DNA of 64,000 bases from Paraescarpia echinospica (GCA_020002185.1 CM034534.1:62506186-62570185), one strand, 5' to 3'. Counted from the first letter of the stretch, positions 32,712-43,845 are shown. Translations and numbers: made by a program. Notes: generated from the letters alone by a model not told the origin.

Positions 32712-33060
32712 GGCTGAAGGCGCCAGCAAGAGACGAAAAGTAGCTCACGCCGAAATTATCACGAGTTCGCCGTACAAGCAGAGTCTGATGGCAACTGGAC
32801 CTAGTCCTCGGAGCGCTTCCAAAACTGAAAAGAAGCCACCGAAGGCCAAACGTGTTCGTGTGAAGAAAGTAGCTGTTAGGGAACATCGGCTTAAAATCCC
32901 ATGTTATAAGTGTGGCGTCGATTTCGGGGACGCATCAGATCACAAGCGAAATGAAGACGGGATTCAGTGCAAACCATATGGTGAATGGTTCCACGAATCA
33001 TGCGGCGAAGAATTTGGAATACTCGACGATGACACATTCACATGCCAGGGTTGTTTTTAG
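32712..33060 (+). pseudogene. Pogo transposase C-terminus with PHD-like zinc finger
   Basis: Reads KAEGASKRRKVA, then ITSSPYKQSLM (a step that precedes the C-terminus in many pogo transposases), a Lys-rich stretch, and a finger: CYKCGVDF, IQCKPYGEWFHESC and FTCQGC, ending with a stop at 33058-33060. This is a C4HC3-type PHD layout in which the second Cys of the third pair is Tyr (C-K-P-Y), so one zinc site may be impaired. An internal Met at 32788 can start a 90-codon frame, which on its own looks like a small PHD protein; context shows it is transposon-derived. Confidence 0.8.
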
Positions 33061-33290
33061 ACATTTTCTAGTTACCATTTATAGGCCTAGGCTACGTTCA
33101 GTTTCTTACAATACCGTTAATCTTCCACGGATCATAGATCTAGGCCCTATAGATACATTATGAATTTTGGTGATACGTTTCAATGTATTATCCAGTAATT
33201 TAATGAATAATGCGCCGAGGAATCCGAATTCATTGACGATGACACTTTCACGTGCCATGGTTGTTTTTAGGCATTTTCTAGTTTTAAAAC
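33001..33290 (+). repeat. 210-bp tandem duplication of the PHD finger end
   Basis: 33001-33075 (last finger codons, stop and following bases) recurs at 33211-33285, offset 210, with several substitutions; DDDTFTC, GCF and the stop are preserved. Sequence after each copy (GTTTC-TTACAATACCGTTAATC and its counterpart) is also similar, so the duplication extends past the gene end. Confidence 0.85.
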
Positions 33291-34880
33291 GTTCCATTTT
33301 ACAGTACTGTTAATCATCTAGTTAAGATATATAATTAACAATAATAATAGCCATCATATATCTTATAATTATTAAACATGAGTCATACACACAGTTTTGA
33401 AGCATGCTCATATTGCCCGACACTTCGGGTAATATGAACACTTTTTTCAAATTACTTATTTCCATGCAGTATTATTTTATTAAAACATACAGCGAAACTA
33501 ATGCACCACGCACCTTAAATGGATCAATTCGGATATATATTTAGTAAAATATTGGCCGAAAACAAAACTATGCTCATAATGCCCGACCTTACCCATTTTA
33601 CATAGGTTTAGAGTACCATAATTGTTTTTTATTTCACTAAAAAATAACAGCTGACATTGTATGCTTTTCTAACAGAATGCATGTTGAGCAATCTCAAAAA
33701 GTGCGCCAGAAGTTTATCTGTGCAAGCAATCATGGGCAGTGTGGGTCAATAAAAGCACTAGGTAAAAGATAAATGCATACAGTACTGGCTGTTGTGTGCG
33801 TGTTGTCCAGCAAGGGTGGTGACTTCTGAAATTGATAGAAAATTATTAGGCGTAGGGATTTCATTCATTTTTTTGGCAGTCTGCAATATATGCATGAATA
33901 TTTACTATAACAGGCTAAATTCGACAGGTTTCTCTATAATCACCATTTCTATTAGGGTTGAGACCACTGTTAGACTTCCTGTTGTGTTAAAACATAGTCC
34001 CCTGAAAATGGTGATATTTTAAATTTGAGACCCTTTTTATGTGAACTAAACCAGGCGTATGAACAGGTTCTGTGGTAGAATGTATTGGAAGTGAAATGAC
34101 GCATATCTGGAAGAGTGTAGTTGGCGGAGTGATTTTTTGCCATTTTTTCCACATAGCTCACGTGGGTGCAGAAAAATGTGGTTATATTGGTCAATATCGA
34201 TGGCACAGTGTATGCATGCGTTTTAAAAGAGCTGGAGGTATTTGATTTTGACGAAATTTCATCAGTATATCAATGACATGATATCAGTTGCTGTGAATGA
34301 ATTTCAGACTTTTGTCAGGTGCAGTTTTCTTACAAAACGTTAACATGGTCGCCATTGGCATTGGTGATTGGGGAAATCTAACAGTGGTCTCACCCGTACT
34401 AGTGAACACGTGTGGGATTAGCGAAGTTCACCAAGAATAATTAAATCATTATTTACACCAAGCATACGTATTTATTTGAAGTTTAAAACGACAAAGAAGT
34501 TTCCCAAAAAGCGCGGTAAGGTGCAAGCAAATTAAACGGAACGTAAAGAAGAAAATGACTACTTCGAAAGAACCCACGTCAGAAGATGATCGTGTCGTGA
34601 CAGCGGGATGGAGGGTCTGTGCCTATGGGGTCCCGGAAGATGGCGCGCATAGCGAGAACGAATAAGCATTACATCTAGGAGTCAGTATCTTGAATTATAT
34701 GTGTCTGAACCTGTAATGACTATTGGGCTATATGAGCACTTGTATAGATTCTAGAATCTGGATCCACCTCGATTTCGCCGTTATAGCTTGAGTTTTGCCT
34801 AACTTTGATACCTCGGAGGCTGAGCGTTACTTCCATCATTCAACATCATCCCAGGCATATTAAAGTCTGTCTTCTGCCAT
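33291..34880. other. No recognisable gene
   Basis: AT-rich sequence. Two TGCTCATA-TGCCCGAC words at about 33406 and 33572 may be remnants of a transposon end. Short open frames have no recognisable content. Confidence 0.45.
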
Positions 34881-35000
34881 AAGTTCTGGTGGAACGCCCT
34901 CCCCGGGAATGTGTTGGTAGCCCCAACCATCCAGGCCTTCAGGTACGTGAATGGTTTGTTTCATGCTTCTAAGGCTAAGCCATGGTCTGTGCTTTTATTT
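34880..35000 (+). mobile_element. Short LINE C-terminus fragment
   Basis: Encodes WWNALPGNVLVAPTIQAFRY, like the WNSLP-x-x-V-x-A-x-(T)-x-x-FK step at the end of LINE ORF2. Nothing else of the element is recognised. Confidence 0.4.
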
Positions 35001-36248
35001 ACACATCGTTCATACTTTAAGTTTACTCGCACTTTATACTTTTTTAACACCTTTACATCTGGCACAGCACAGTTGACACACACAAATGGGCATTAAAATC
35101 CAGACTTATGGACTATGCCAATTAACCACGTAGAAGTATAAGCCGTTGGTTTCTTCTATCTCAGTATCTGGTGTTTGTGCCAGGGGAAGTAAAAAGTCAC
35201 CCGCAGGGAAACGGAACGTTGGAAACACCTGTCATTAGGACTGTTAGTCGTATGTCATTACCCTTAATATTTGATGTGCGGTCGTCAAGGTTATCCCCCA
35301 TCTTGGCTATACACAACCAAATGTTGTGTATTGTCTACAATGGGTGAATGGGACCCAAACGATTGCTGTGGTATTTTGATGCATAATGCCAACTCTAAGC
35401 CCTGACAGTAACATACAAGTTCCTTAGGTGACCGGCCAAAGATGTGTAGCTGAAAAAAAAAATAGTGAACTGTTTCCCTCGTTCGAATGCAATATGCTAT
35501 AGATGCTGACATGCCTTCTTACAATTGTTGTGTATAGCCCACCAAGGTCCATTGCTGGGTTACGAGGCTGGATGTCACGAGATCTGGGATCTCATTCTCT
35601 AAAAGTCCCATCTCTTGGCATTAATGTCTGAAAATGGACCCTGCCAATTAATAGTTGTTGAACACCTGTTAATCTAGATGTGTCTCTAAATGCATGACAT
35701 ATGTGATAAGCTATACGGGCAGTTTTAGTAGTCCGAATTGCCATAAGTCCATTATGTTGCATGCAATTTTGGATGGAGAAGAAGCATGAGCTTGTCTTTC
35801 ACCAATACTGGGTAGTAGATATGTATCTAATGCACCAGCATTGGAACCGGGGGGGCTAAGGGTTGAGAAAGGGGGGTCTGACTTCCCCAAATACCTGGGT
35901 ATTGAGTGTTTTTGTAATAAAATGTAGCAAAATTAGAATGTAATCCATTAAAATTGTCAACAAGAATACCCCCGTTCTCCCCATCTTCCGTTGTCATGTC
36001 TGACAGCACAGAAAAGTTCAGGAGATGGCAGGCAAAAATGATGTTATTGTGAACATATTTTACCAACCCACTCCTTCCTCCCATCTTCGAATATCATGTC
36101 TGACAGTGTTGAGTGATTGAGTGAGAGTCAAAGCCAAAATTTATGTCACAGCAAAAAATGCACCCCGTTATCATGTCTGACCGAACCGACAGCGGCGTGC
36201 CAAGTACCTATGCCAATGTAATGTATGTGCTACTTTGTTACATGACAG
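35001..36248. other. Non-coding; recurrent ATCATGTCTGAC words
   Basis: The phrase TCATGTCTGACAG/CCG occurs at about 35994, 36090 and 36170 in loosely repeated surroundings with CCCATCTTC. No gene recognised. Confidence 0.45.
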
Positions 36249-36347
36249 ATGTGTCCGACTGGTGATGTTGAGGGGTTTGATGAAGATGACGAAGTGTCAG
36301 AGAAGAAGTTCGCTTGGACTCTTATTATGGAACACAACCACAAGTAG
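36249..36347 (+). other. Exon-like short acidic frame, unidentified
   Basis: An AG at 36247-36248 precedes an open stretch starting MCPTGDVEGFDEDDEVSEKK and ending at a stop at 36345. I do not recognise it. It may be a terminal exon of a host gene or chance. Confidence 0.2.
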
Positions 36348-36349
36348 AA

Positions 36350-37852
36350 GTCTGACAGCTTCCAGTCAATGGGTATGACAGATTATACACACACACACAC
36401 ACACACTCACACACAGAAGACAGTTTCCGAGAGTATACATGTAGAAATTATGTTTGTTGTGACATAAATTTGAAACAGTTTTTTGCGCTAATGCAATGTA
36501 CTTCTCAAACTTTTAAAGTTCGCGGCACACATTATAGTTTGATCCTCGCGGCACACTGAGTCACGTGTGTGTTTCAAAATGCCCGTTATGGTGTCGGATG
36601 GAATTGACAAATTCATGGTCTTATACCACTATTCTCACTCTTGATAAAGAGTGTTTGTTGGTTGGGATAGATAGGGCTAGAGGACCTCTCGTTATAACAC
36701 TAGTAACCAGATATCAGAATTAACCTCCTTTGTCCTGACAGCCCTTTTAATAGTTTAGGTGTCAGATTCTTATAAAAATCAAGATTCCCAATTTGTTGCA
36801 TTTGATTCATTATTTCATCAAAGTGACACAAGAGAATGCTAAAAACAGACTGTCATCAAGAACCAGAGAAGGTACCAAATATACCTGGCATGATAATTAA
36901 TATTTTTCAGATTAACTCCTTTTCCTCTGGGATGTGATTTGCTTTGGTGTCAGATGGAAAAGGTTTTGGTGTCGGATGGAATCATGAGATATTGAAATAT
37001 AAAACAGCATTTTCACCCCCATAATCCACATGTTTCCTAGATAAATGTTGTAGAACAGCTTCCTTTGGTGTTTATCTTTCCCTTTTTGAATGATAAACTG
37101 TTACATCCATCATTTGATGAAATATCCATCCGACACCGAAACCCATGTTAGCCGAAGAAATCACAATTAGTAGTCATAGATACCTAGTAACACATCAATA
37201 TTTGATTTTGATATCATATCATAATAACTGTTATGAATGTGACTCTTGAACATGTGAAATCATTGAACATTTAAAATTTAACATTAAAATGTCATCTAAA
37301 TGACATGCAAAGGCTGTATCAGGGTACATAGGCCTACATGTGGTCTATTTTCAACAAACTCCGGGTTGGCTTTGCTCAAAAACTATGGATACAATGCTTA
37401 ACAATAAAGTTTCTCATTGCTTCACTGTGTTCATCTGATCCCTGTTTGTTTTTGTATTGCATGGAAAGTTTTAGTTGCATAAGAACTTCAAGTCTTACTC
37501 TGGCAGATAAAAACTGGCAGAATAATATTTCTTTTACATCATAGCAACCATGGCATGATTTATTCTTGTTATTTAATTTTTTATAATTTAAATATCTATA
37601 TATCTGTTATCACATTACATGTTTATTTGTTTTGATCTATTTATCTCTGCATTGATCAATTTGAAGTATTTATGTTTGTCAAAAAATAATTTTTCATAGT
37701 TTATATTATTTGTAGATTTTATGAAACATTGGAAGATGTCCCACAGTTGGTTGGAACAACTCCTTTCTGGTAATATGTATATCTAGTACATGAGTCGGTT
37801 TTTAAACAACTTAATAATCAGGAGGTAATCTCCCTCCCTTTTCAATATCATC
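36350..37852. other. Non-coding with a short (CA)n run
   Basis: A (CA)n run lies at 36389-36408. The words GGTGTCGGATGG and TCCGACACC recur around 36590, 36970 and 37130, in both orientations, hinting at an old repeat. No gene recognised. Confidence 0.45.
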
Positions 37853-38235
37853 AAGATTTAACAAGATTGCCATAGAGACAATTAACTCTAGATGGCAGGT
37901 GGACATGGAAGCCTTTTGGCTTATCGAGAGTCCAATACTTTTTATCTACGTGTATCCCGCCCTTTTAAGGTATGTGTCAATTTTATTTTTAAACATATTC
38001 ACACTACTAGCACCAACACAATCAAGAGATAATCTGTTCCATTCATTTACAGTCATTTTTTAGAATGAGAACTTTCTTATCTCAAATTTACACTGCTCCT
38101 TTACTAATGTAACTTCATGTCCTCTGGTCCTTCTATCTTTCTTAACTGAGAAAAAATATTTCTATCAATATTTTCATAATCATTCAATATTTTAAACACT
38201 TCTATCTGATTTCCTCTTAATCTCCTGGTCTCTAT
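37853..38235 (-). mobile_element. CR1-like LINE 3' fragment
   Basis: Begins with the family 3' end (AAGATTTAACAAGATTGCCA) and matches the C-terminal ORF2 coding region in the minus strand, as in the copies at 22.4, 30.6 and 39.9 kb, with a few extra differences. Homology stops abruptly at about 38235 (CTCCTGGTCTCT). Confidence 0.9.
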
Positions 38236-39169
38236 AGCTCGAGAACCAAAAGTAGTAAAACCATAAATGAGACTACTTTTTAGGGGTTTTCGAGAATGGC
38301 TAATCCATTTCCTGTGTTAATTTGTCTATTATAGATTGAGGTCACGTGATAAGGTCACATTCAAGGTAATTTTGTGACAAATGTGGACATTTCAAGCCAA
38401 TAACGTACTATAACGTATGTTCACCATCTTGGTGTCCTGTTTCATCTAAATATTGCCTTACACTGTAGATGCGTTTGAAATGAATATTTGGGGTAAAAGT
38501 CACTTCAGTCAAGGTAAAGGTTCAATTTGCTCATAAAAACATTTCGAAAGTTCACCCCAATTAGTTGCCTTGTTACAATGCAATGCACCTAACCTGCTTG
38601 TAGACATAATATATATACATAACCCGATAGACCTAACATTACACAAACACCTAACTATATCTAGCTCAGCTGCTACATGGCTGACTATTAACAATGAAAC
38701 GCATCTTGTTAAAACCATACTTACACTTCACTTGGTTAAAGGGTTAATACCCATTTCAATCCCATACTCAAAATTGTTGAAAGATGTCTGAGATGCAAAA
38801 GTTGATCACATTTCATGTCGGTGTAAAGTTCTTTAGAACACTAAAATTTCTCACTTATTTCGTGTATGAAGGAATCTTGCAGTTATACAAAATGTTGTCA
38901 TGATAATAATAAATTGCTTAATTGACAATGAATATGCAGATGACGTGGTTATTAAATACAATATCTATTGTGACTTGTTGAAATGCAGTGTTCCCAAATC
39001 CAAGAATGACAGACACATTGAACTTAACCCTTTATACAGAAGACAGTCTTATTCATACTAGTGGTAGGATTTATGTTACCCTGGTTGTTGTCTGTGTATA
39101 ACTGTTCAAGCCTAGTACATATGTTACTGTAGTACAAAGTTATAATGTTGGTCTTGTCTGTTTTTCCAG
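38236..39169. other. Intronic sequence before an AP3D1 exon
   Basis: No coding or repeat signal recognised. Ends in a pyrimidine tract and TTTTTCCAG acceptor. Confidence 0.5.
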
Positions 39170-39218
39170 CTTTGTGTTCAAAAATTACTGATCTTAATCA
39201 AAGATTCATGTGAGAACT
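39170..39218 (+). CDS. AP3D1: AP-3 complex subunit delta, internal exon
   Basis: A 49-base exon with acceptor TTCCAG and donor GTGAGT. Encodes LCVQKLLILIKDSCEN plus the first base of the next codon (phase 1), corresponding to the LCVQKLRILIEDSDQN region of vertebrate AP3D1. The protein is the large delta adaptin of the AP-3 coat, which sorts cargo to lysosome-related organelles at endosomes and Golgi; this part lies in its N-terminal alpha-solenoid. Joins in frame to the exon at 39746. Confidence 0.88.
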
Positions 39219-39745
39219 GTGAGTATGGACATGTACTGATGAGGAGTGTGGAATTATTTACAAAAATAAACACAGTGTCGATCTCTGTTTGTATGTCCAT
39301 AAGCCTGACCATATCTCCGTCAGTTTCACATGTTTGAGGTACATATTGTGTTGCCAAGCTAATGGGTCTACTGGAATGGTTTGTAGACTTTTAGTTTTTC
39401 GAATTTTGCCAGTGGGACCCAAAATTGTTACTTTTTATGTCTTTGGATAGATAATAATGCCATCTACAAGTGTATTGCTCAAGGTACACAACAATTTTGA
39501 AAATTTTTCATATTTTTGCAGTTCTGTATGTGAATGCAACATGGTTGTAAGGCTGGTTAGCATATTACTAATTTACTATTACTGTTATTGTTGCTGATGA
39601 TAATTATACAGAAATTATAACTATAGGGAACTGAGACAGATTACATAACACTGTAATATATTTTTGGCTGCCTTTTCCTGTGCAATGGTGGGCAACTCTG
39701 CTAGTGTTGTGTAAAGTACTTGGACATTCACGCTGTGTGTTGCAG

Positions 39746-39891
39746 TGAAGTACCTGGGTTTGTTGGCTATGTCAAAGATCCTGAAGACCCACCAAAAGAG
39801 CGTCCAAGCCCACAAGGAACTGGTTCTACAGTATCTCGATGAAAAGGATGAGTCAATTCGTCTGCGTGCCCTTGACCTTCTCTGTGACATG
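39746..39891 (+). CDS. AP3D1: AP-3 complex subunit delta, next exon
   Basis: 146 bases: two bases complete the Leu codon of the previous exon, then KYLGLLAMSKILKTHQKSVQ and, a few codons later, ELVLQYLDEKDESIRLRALD, ending in CDM. This is near-identical in pattern to the vertebrate delta adaptin trunk, with no stop. Acceptor TGTTGCAG; donor GTTCGT, which is weak. The intron before it is 527 bases. A CR1 LINE begins at 39903, 12 bases after the donor. Other AP3D1 exons must lie outside what I could recognise here. Confidence 0.95.
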
Positions 39892-40004
39892 GTTCGTTCT
39901 CAACTTTTAACAAGATTTTAACAAGATTGCCACCCAGAGAATGAACTCTAGGTGGCAGGTGGACAAGGAAGCCCTTTGGCTTATCGAGAGTCCGACCCTT
40001 TTAT

Positions 40005-41775
40005 CTATGTGTATCCAGCCCGTCTGAGGTATGTGTCGATTTTATTTTTAAACATATTCACGCTACTAGCACCCACACAATCAGCAGGTAATAAATTCCA
40101 TTCATTTACAGTCCTTTGTGAAAATGAAAACTTTCTTATATCCAATCTACTCTGCTCCTTTGCCAATGTAAGTTCATGTCCTCTAGTCCTATCTTTCTTA
40201 ACTGAGAAAAAAATATTTCTATCAATATTTTCATAACCCTTCAATATTTTAAACACTTCTATCTGATCTCCTCTCAATCTCCTGGTCTCTAGTGTTGTTA
40301 AACCGCATTTTTTAAGGTGTATTTCGTAACTAAGATCCCTCAGTTTTTGTATCATTTTAGGTGCTCTCCTCTGCACTCTTTCTAGCATATCTATGTCCTT
40401 CCTGCGATATGGTCTCCACGCTTAAATACAATATTCTAAATGAGGCCTAACTATTGTTTTGTACAGCAGTACTATTAGCTCTTTTTCCTTATACGTTATG
40501 TTTCGCCTAATTAATCCAAGGATTTGATTTCCCTTTGAAGCTGCAATTCCGCACTGCTCTGAAACCTTCATATCAGCACTAATGGTTAACCCTAAGTCCT
40601 TTTCTTTTACAGTAGTACTTAGTACAGTACCCCCATTGTATATTCTACCTCTTCGTTCCCATGTCCTGTGTGGAGGCATTTACATTTCCCAAAATTGAAC
40701 AGCATTTGCCACTTTTCAGACCATTTGATCAACCTGTCAAGATCATCTTGTAAATGCTGTCTATCTCCATCACTTTTAATCCTTCTAAACACTTTTGTAT
40801 CATCCGCAAATTTCAACACCTTGCTTGTTATTTCATCATCCAAATCGTTGATATATATTAAGAATAATATAGGTCCTAATACTGATCCCTGTGGTACCCC
40901 ACTCAATACCGATTTCAAGTTTGAAGCCTCCCCATCAACTACTACACGTTGTCTTCTGTCAATCAGCCATTGTTCTATCCAGTTTATGATACCATTTCCT
41001 ATGCCATTGGCCTTTAGTTTAAGCAGTAATCTTTGATGTGGTACTTTGTCGAAAGCTTTTTGAAAATCTAAGTAGACGATATCTACTGGTGATCCCTGAT
41101 CTACCCACTTAGTGATGTCTTCCAAAAAACATAACATATTTGTTAAGCATGACCTCGCTTTAAAAAAACCATGTTGAGATGGGTTAATCAAGTTGTGTTT
41201 AACAAGAAAATCCACCATGTGATCTTTAATTAGTCTTTCTAATAATTTACAAATCACTGATGTTAAACTCACTGGTCTATAGTTCTCTGATTTGTTTCTC
41301 GAACCTTTTTTGAATAACGGTATAATGTTTGCTTCTTTCCATTCTAAAGGAACCACTCCCTCTTCTAATGACAAGTTGAAAACTGTTGCAAGCGGTATGC
41401 TAATTTGTTCTACAATTTCCAATAGTAGTTTGGGTGGAATACCATCCACACCAGGTGATTTATTATCCTTCATAACCCTTATTTTCTTAGCTACCATTTC
41501 CGGGGTTACAATTAATTGTCCTAAATAGTCTGAATCTGCCCCCTTGAACTTAGCCTCTGGTACTGGCAGTGAACTAATATCTTCCCTGGTAAACACTGAA
41601 CTAAAGTACTCATTCAGGTCTTCTGCCATTAAGAATCCCTCTGATATTATATTTCCAGCACTATCTTCTAGAGGACCGACCTTATCTCGAACTTTCTGTT
41701 TGCTTCGAACATACGCATAAAAACTCTTGCTATCATGTTTTATATTACTAGCTAATTGTTGTTCATAGCTTCTCT
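40005..41775 (-). pseudogene. CR1 ORF2 C-terminal part: reverse transcriptase
   Basis: RT blocks in order: KSPGVDGIPPKLLLEI, NIIPLFKKGSRNKSENYRP, SLTSVICKLLERLIKDH, YLDFQKAFDKVPHQ (block A Asp), SGVPQGSVLGP (block B') and LKFADDTKVF (catalytic FADD), then GLTISADMKVSEQCG and the C-terminal helix-rich region ending in TYLRRAGYT near 40005. The frame shifts around 40670-40620. The RT catalytic aspartates are intact. Confidence 0.93.
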
Positions 41776-41776
41776 T

Positions 41777-42972
41777 TTAATTTATAATTTCAGCTGTAGC
41801 TTGGTTAAGTGCTTCTTTATAACTGTTGTAGTCGTCATCATTTCCAGTACATCTATATGACTTCCACATCATTTGTTTATACTTAATTTTTCTAATGGCT
41901 TCTTTCGATAAGTGTTTCTTTTTGGACCGTTTTCCTTGTTTTTTGAAGGGTACAAATTTATCGACTATGCACTTAATTTCACTCTTTAATATATTCCAGC
42001 ATTCTGTTGCCGTCTTATTTTTCAGTGTGTTATTCCAGTCTATCTTTGCTAAATATTTCCTCATGTCCTTATACCTTCCTTTGTGGAAATTTACCCTATA
42101 CTGCTTTTTACTATTCCTTTCTGATTTTACTTTGATGGTAAAATGTATCTGGTTGTGATCGCTACTCCCCAGTGGCTCACATATCTTGACATTGTCAACT
42201 AATTCATTCTGTGAGGACAAAACTATGTCTAACACATTCTCACCCTGGTTGGTTCTAGCACATGTTGAGAAAGGAATGTATCTTGAACTAAAACTAAAAA
42301 CTTGTAGTCCTCACTCCCCATACTCTGTAGAGATTTCCATTGTATATGCCCGTGGTTAAAATCCCCCATAATAATACAGTCCCGTTTGCTTACTTCCCTT
42401 ATAGCGTTTTGTATTTTTTCATTCTCTTCTATGCTTATGTTTGGACTTCGATAAACTAACCCAACTGTTAACGTTGAGTTTCCTGTAACTATGTTACACC
42501 AAACAGCTTCTTCGCAATCTGCTTCTCTTTCTAATTTTATTTCATAAGCCTGAATAGATTCTTTAATATATAAAATAACTCCACCTCCCTTTCTTCCTAT
42601 TCTATCTTTTCTAAACATTACATATCCTGTCAGTCCCAATTCAGCATCTGATATATCGGTGGTGGTCCAGGATTCGGTTATACCTATTATATGAGGGTCA
42701 ATATCTTCTACCATAATGTTTAGTTCATTTCTTTTGTTTACTATACTCCTTGCATTTAAACAAACACATTTATATCCAGCTTCAGAAGAGTTTTCCACAC
42801 TGTTATTTGCTGATTTATTTGTGCTGTCTTTATCTATGCCTCCATTTTCAGGCTTTTCTGTGAGTCCCCCCTGCGAATCTAGTTTAAATAGATACAACCT
42901 GTCCACTGTCAACAGATCGCAGCAGGTTCTCTGAGAAAACTGCTGCCCCCTTTCCACTAAGATGGAGGCCAT
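41777..42972 (-). pseudogene. CR1 ORF2 N-terminal part: AP endonuclease
   Basis: Met at 42972 opens ORF2. Endonuclease blocks visible: CLNARSIVNKRNEL, IGITESWTT (metal-binding Glu), GGGVILYIKE, VGLVYRSP, IIMGDFNHGHIQW (Asp and Asn) and, after a frameshift near 42232, GSSDHNQIHF (catalytic Asp-His). All residues needed for target nicking appear present across the two frames. The linker with WNNTLKNKTATECW ends at a stop near 41777. Confidence 0.88.
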
Positions 42973-43820
42973 CTCTCATGTACATATCTTCCCTCCCAAC
43001 AAAGTATCCCCATAAATCTGTGAATCCCACCCCCTCTTCCTCACACATCTGCCCAACTAGTGCGTTGATCGCCATCCTCTTACAGTTTCTATACGTTGCC
43101 CCCCTTCCTCCCATTACTGGCAAAATTCCTGACAGAATAACCTGTTCAACTCTCGTCTTCTTTACCTTCCTCACTAACTGTCTATACTTCTGTATTATCG
43201 CAGTTGTTCCCTCCCTGTCAGCATTATTTGTTCCTACATGTACCAGTATAGACCCCCCCCTTGCCATGTCCCAATACCTTCTCTACCCTGTCAGTTACAT
43301 GTTCAATCATAGCCCCCGGTAAACAAACAACGATGTCCTTCCCCTCGCTCAGTGCCTTGTCCGTCTTTCTCATAATGGAGTCGCCCATAAACACCCTCTC
43401 TTTCCTCATTGCCCCCTCAATCACTGCCTTAGAATAGCTCCTTCTTCGGTTTGCATCTGTCTGGTTGTTGTCTTTCCCCCCCGTCGTCTTCTCTCCTGTC
43501 ACACTCTCTTCCGATGCATTCTTTCCTGTCACTTTTTCTCGTGTTACCTTCCCTTTTATCGACTTCTCTTCTATCACATTTGCTCTCACTTCCTTTCGTC
43601 CCTTCTTCGTTCGTCCCATCTCGTTTTCCTCTCTCCTCTCCCTTCCCATCTTCCCTCCCTCCTTCTCTACGGTCACTTTCTTCCCTGTCACCTTCACGCT
43701 TGTCACGTTTTCTGTTGTCGATTTTCCAATTTCTTCCCCTCCAGTCACCTTCCCTCCTCTCAATTTCCTTTCCTCAGTTTTCTTGCCGCTGCTATTCACC
43801 TTCAGTCTTGCAGTATTATC
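42884..43820 (-). pseudogene. CR1 ORF1: basic N-terminus and SGNH/GDSL-type esterase
   Basis: N-terminal part (43.8-43.45 kb) is Lys/Glu/Thr/Gly/Val-rich with repeated GKVT/GKKVT-type words. The esterase follows: block I VFMGDSIM with the nucleophile Ser at about 43377-43385; block III VHVGTNNADR at 43222-43245; block V RDGLHLSGKG near 42950-42975 with the Asp and His. All three catalytic blocks are intact, but block I is in one frame and III/V in another, the switch lying at the eight-C run at 43253-43260. Such esterases are known in ORF1 of CR1 elements, where the role is unclear. ORF1 and ORF2 frames overlap by about 90 bases. Confidence 0.85.
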
Positions 43821-43845
43821 ACCTCTCTTACCTGATATGGTATGA

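Larger units (their letters stand above)
29290..33060 (+). mobile_element. Pogo/Tigger-like DNA transposon split by a CR1 insertion
   Basis: An HTH-type DNA-binding N-terminus and DDE core (29.3-30.45 kb), a short C-terminal linker (30.46-30.58) and a PHD-like finger (32.71-33.06) form one pogo-type transposase layout. The last two parts are separated by a minus-strand CR1 LINE at 30585-32711: the linker stops at PAVPRPK and resumes at KAEGASKRRKVA on the far side. No terminal inverted repeats were identified. Stops and frameshifts in the core show the transposon is inactive. Confidence 0.8.
39903..43845 (-). mobile_element. CR1-like LINE, nearly complete, with SGNH-esterase ORF1
   Basis: The longest family copy, about 3.9 kb. 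Minus-strand order: basic repetitive ORF1 N-terminus, SGNH esterase, AP endonuclease, linker, reverse transcriptase, C-terminal domain, 3' end with AACAAGATTTT repeats at 39903. Only a handful of lesions are seen: a frameshift at an 8-C run (43253-43260), one near 42232, a stop near 41777 and one near 40670-40620. It is inserted in an AP3D1 intron beside a splice donor, or in the neighbouring intergenic space; its 5' side joins satellite units. The low damage suggests recent activity. Confidence 0.93.

Noticed and set aside
32788..33060. Independent small host PHD-finger gene
   Set aside because: The preceding codons (TSSPYKQSL) and the upstream half-transposase across the CR1 insertion show it is the C-terminus of a pogo-like transposase.
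36389..36408. Possible CRISPR-like or structured repeat
   Set aside because: Only a short CA dinucleotide run; nothing in the window has the repeat-spacer form of a CRISPR array, and the genome is animal.
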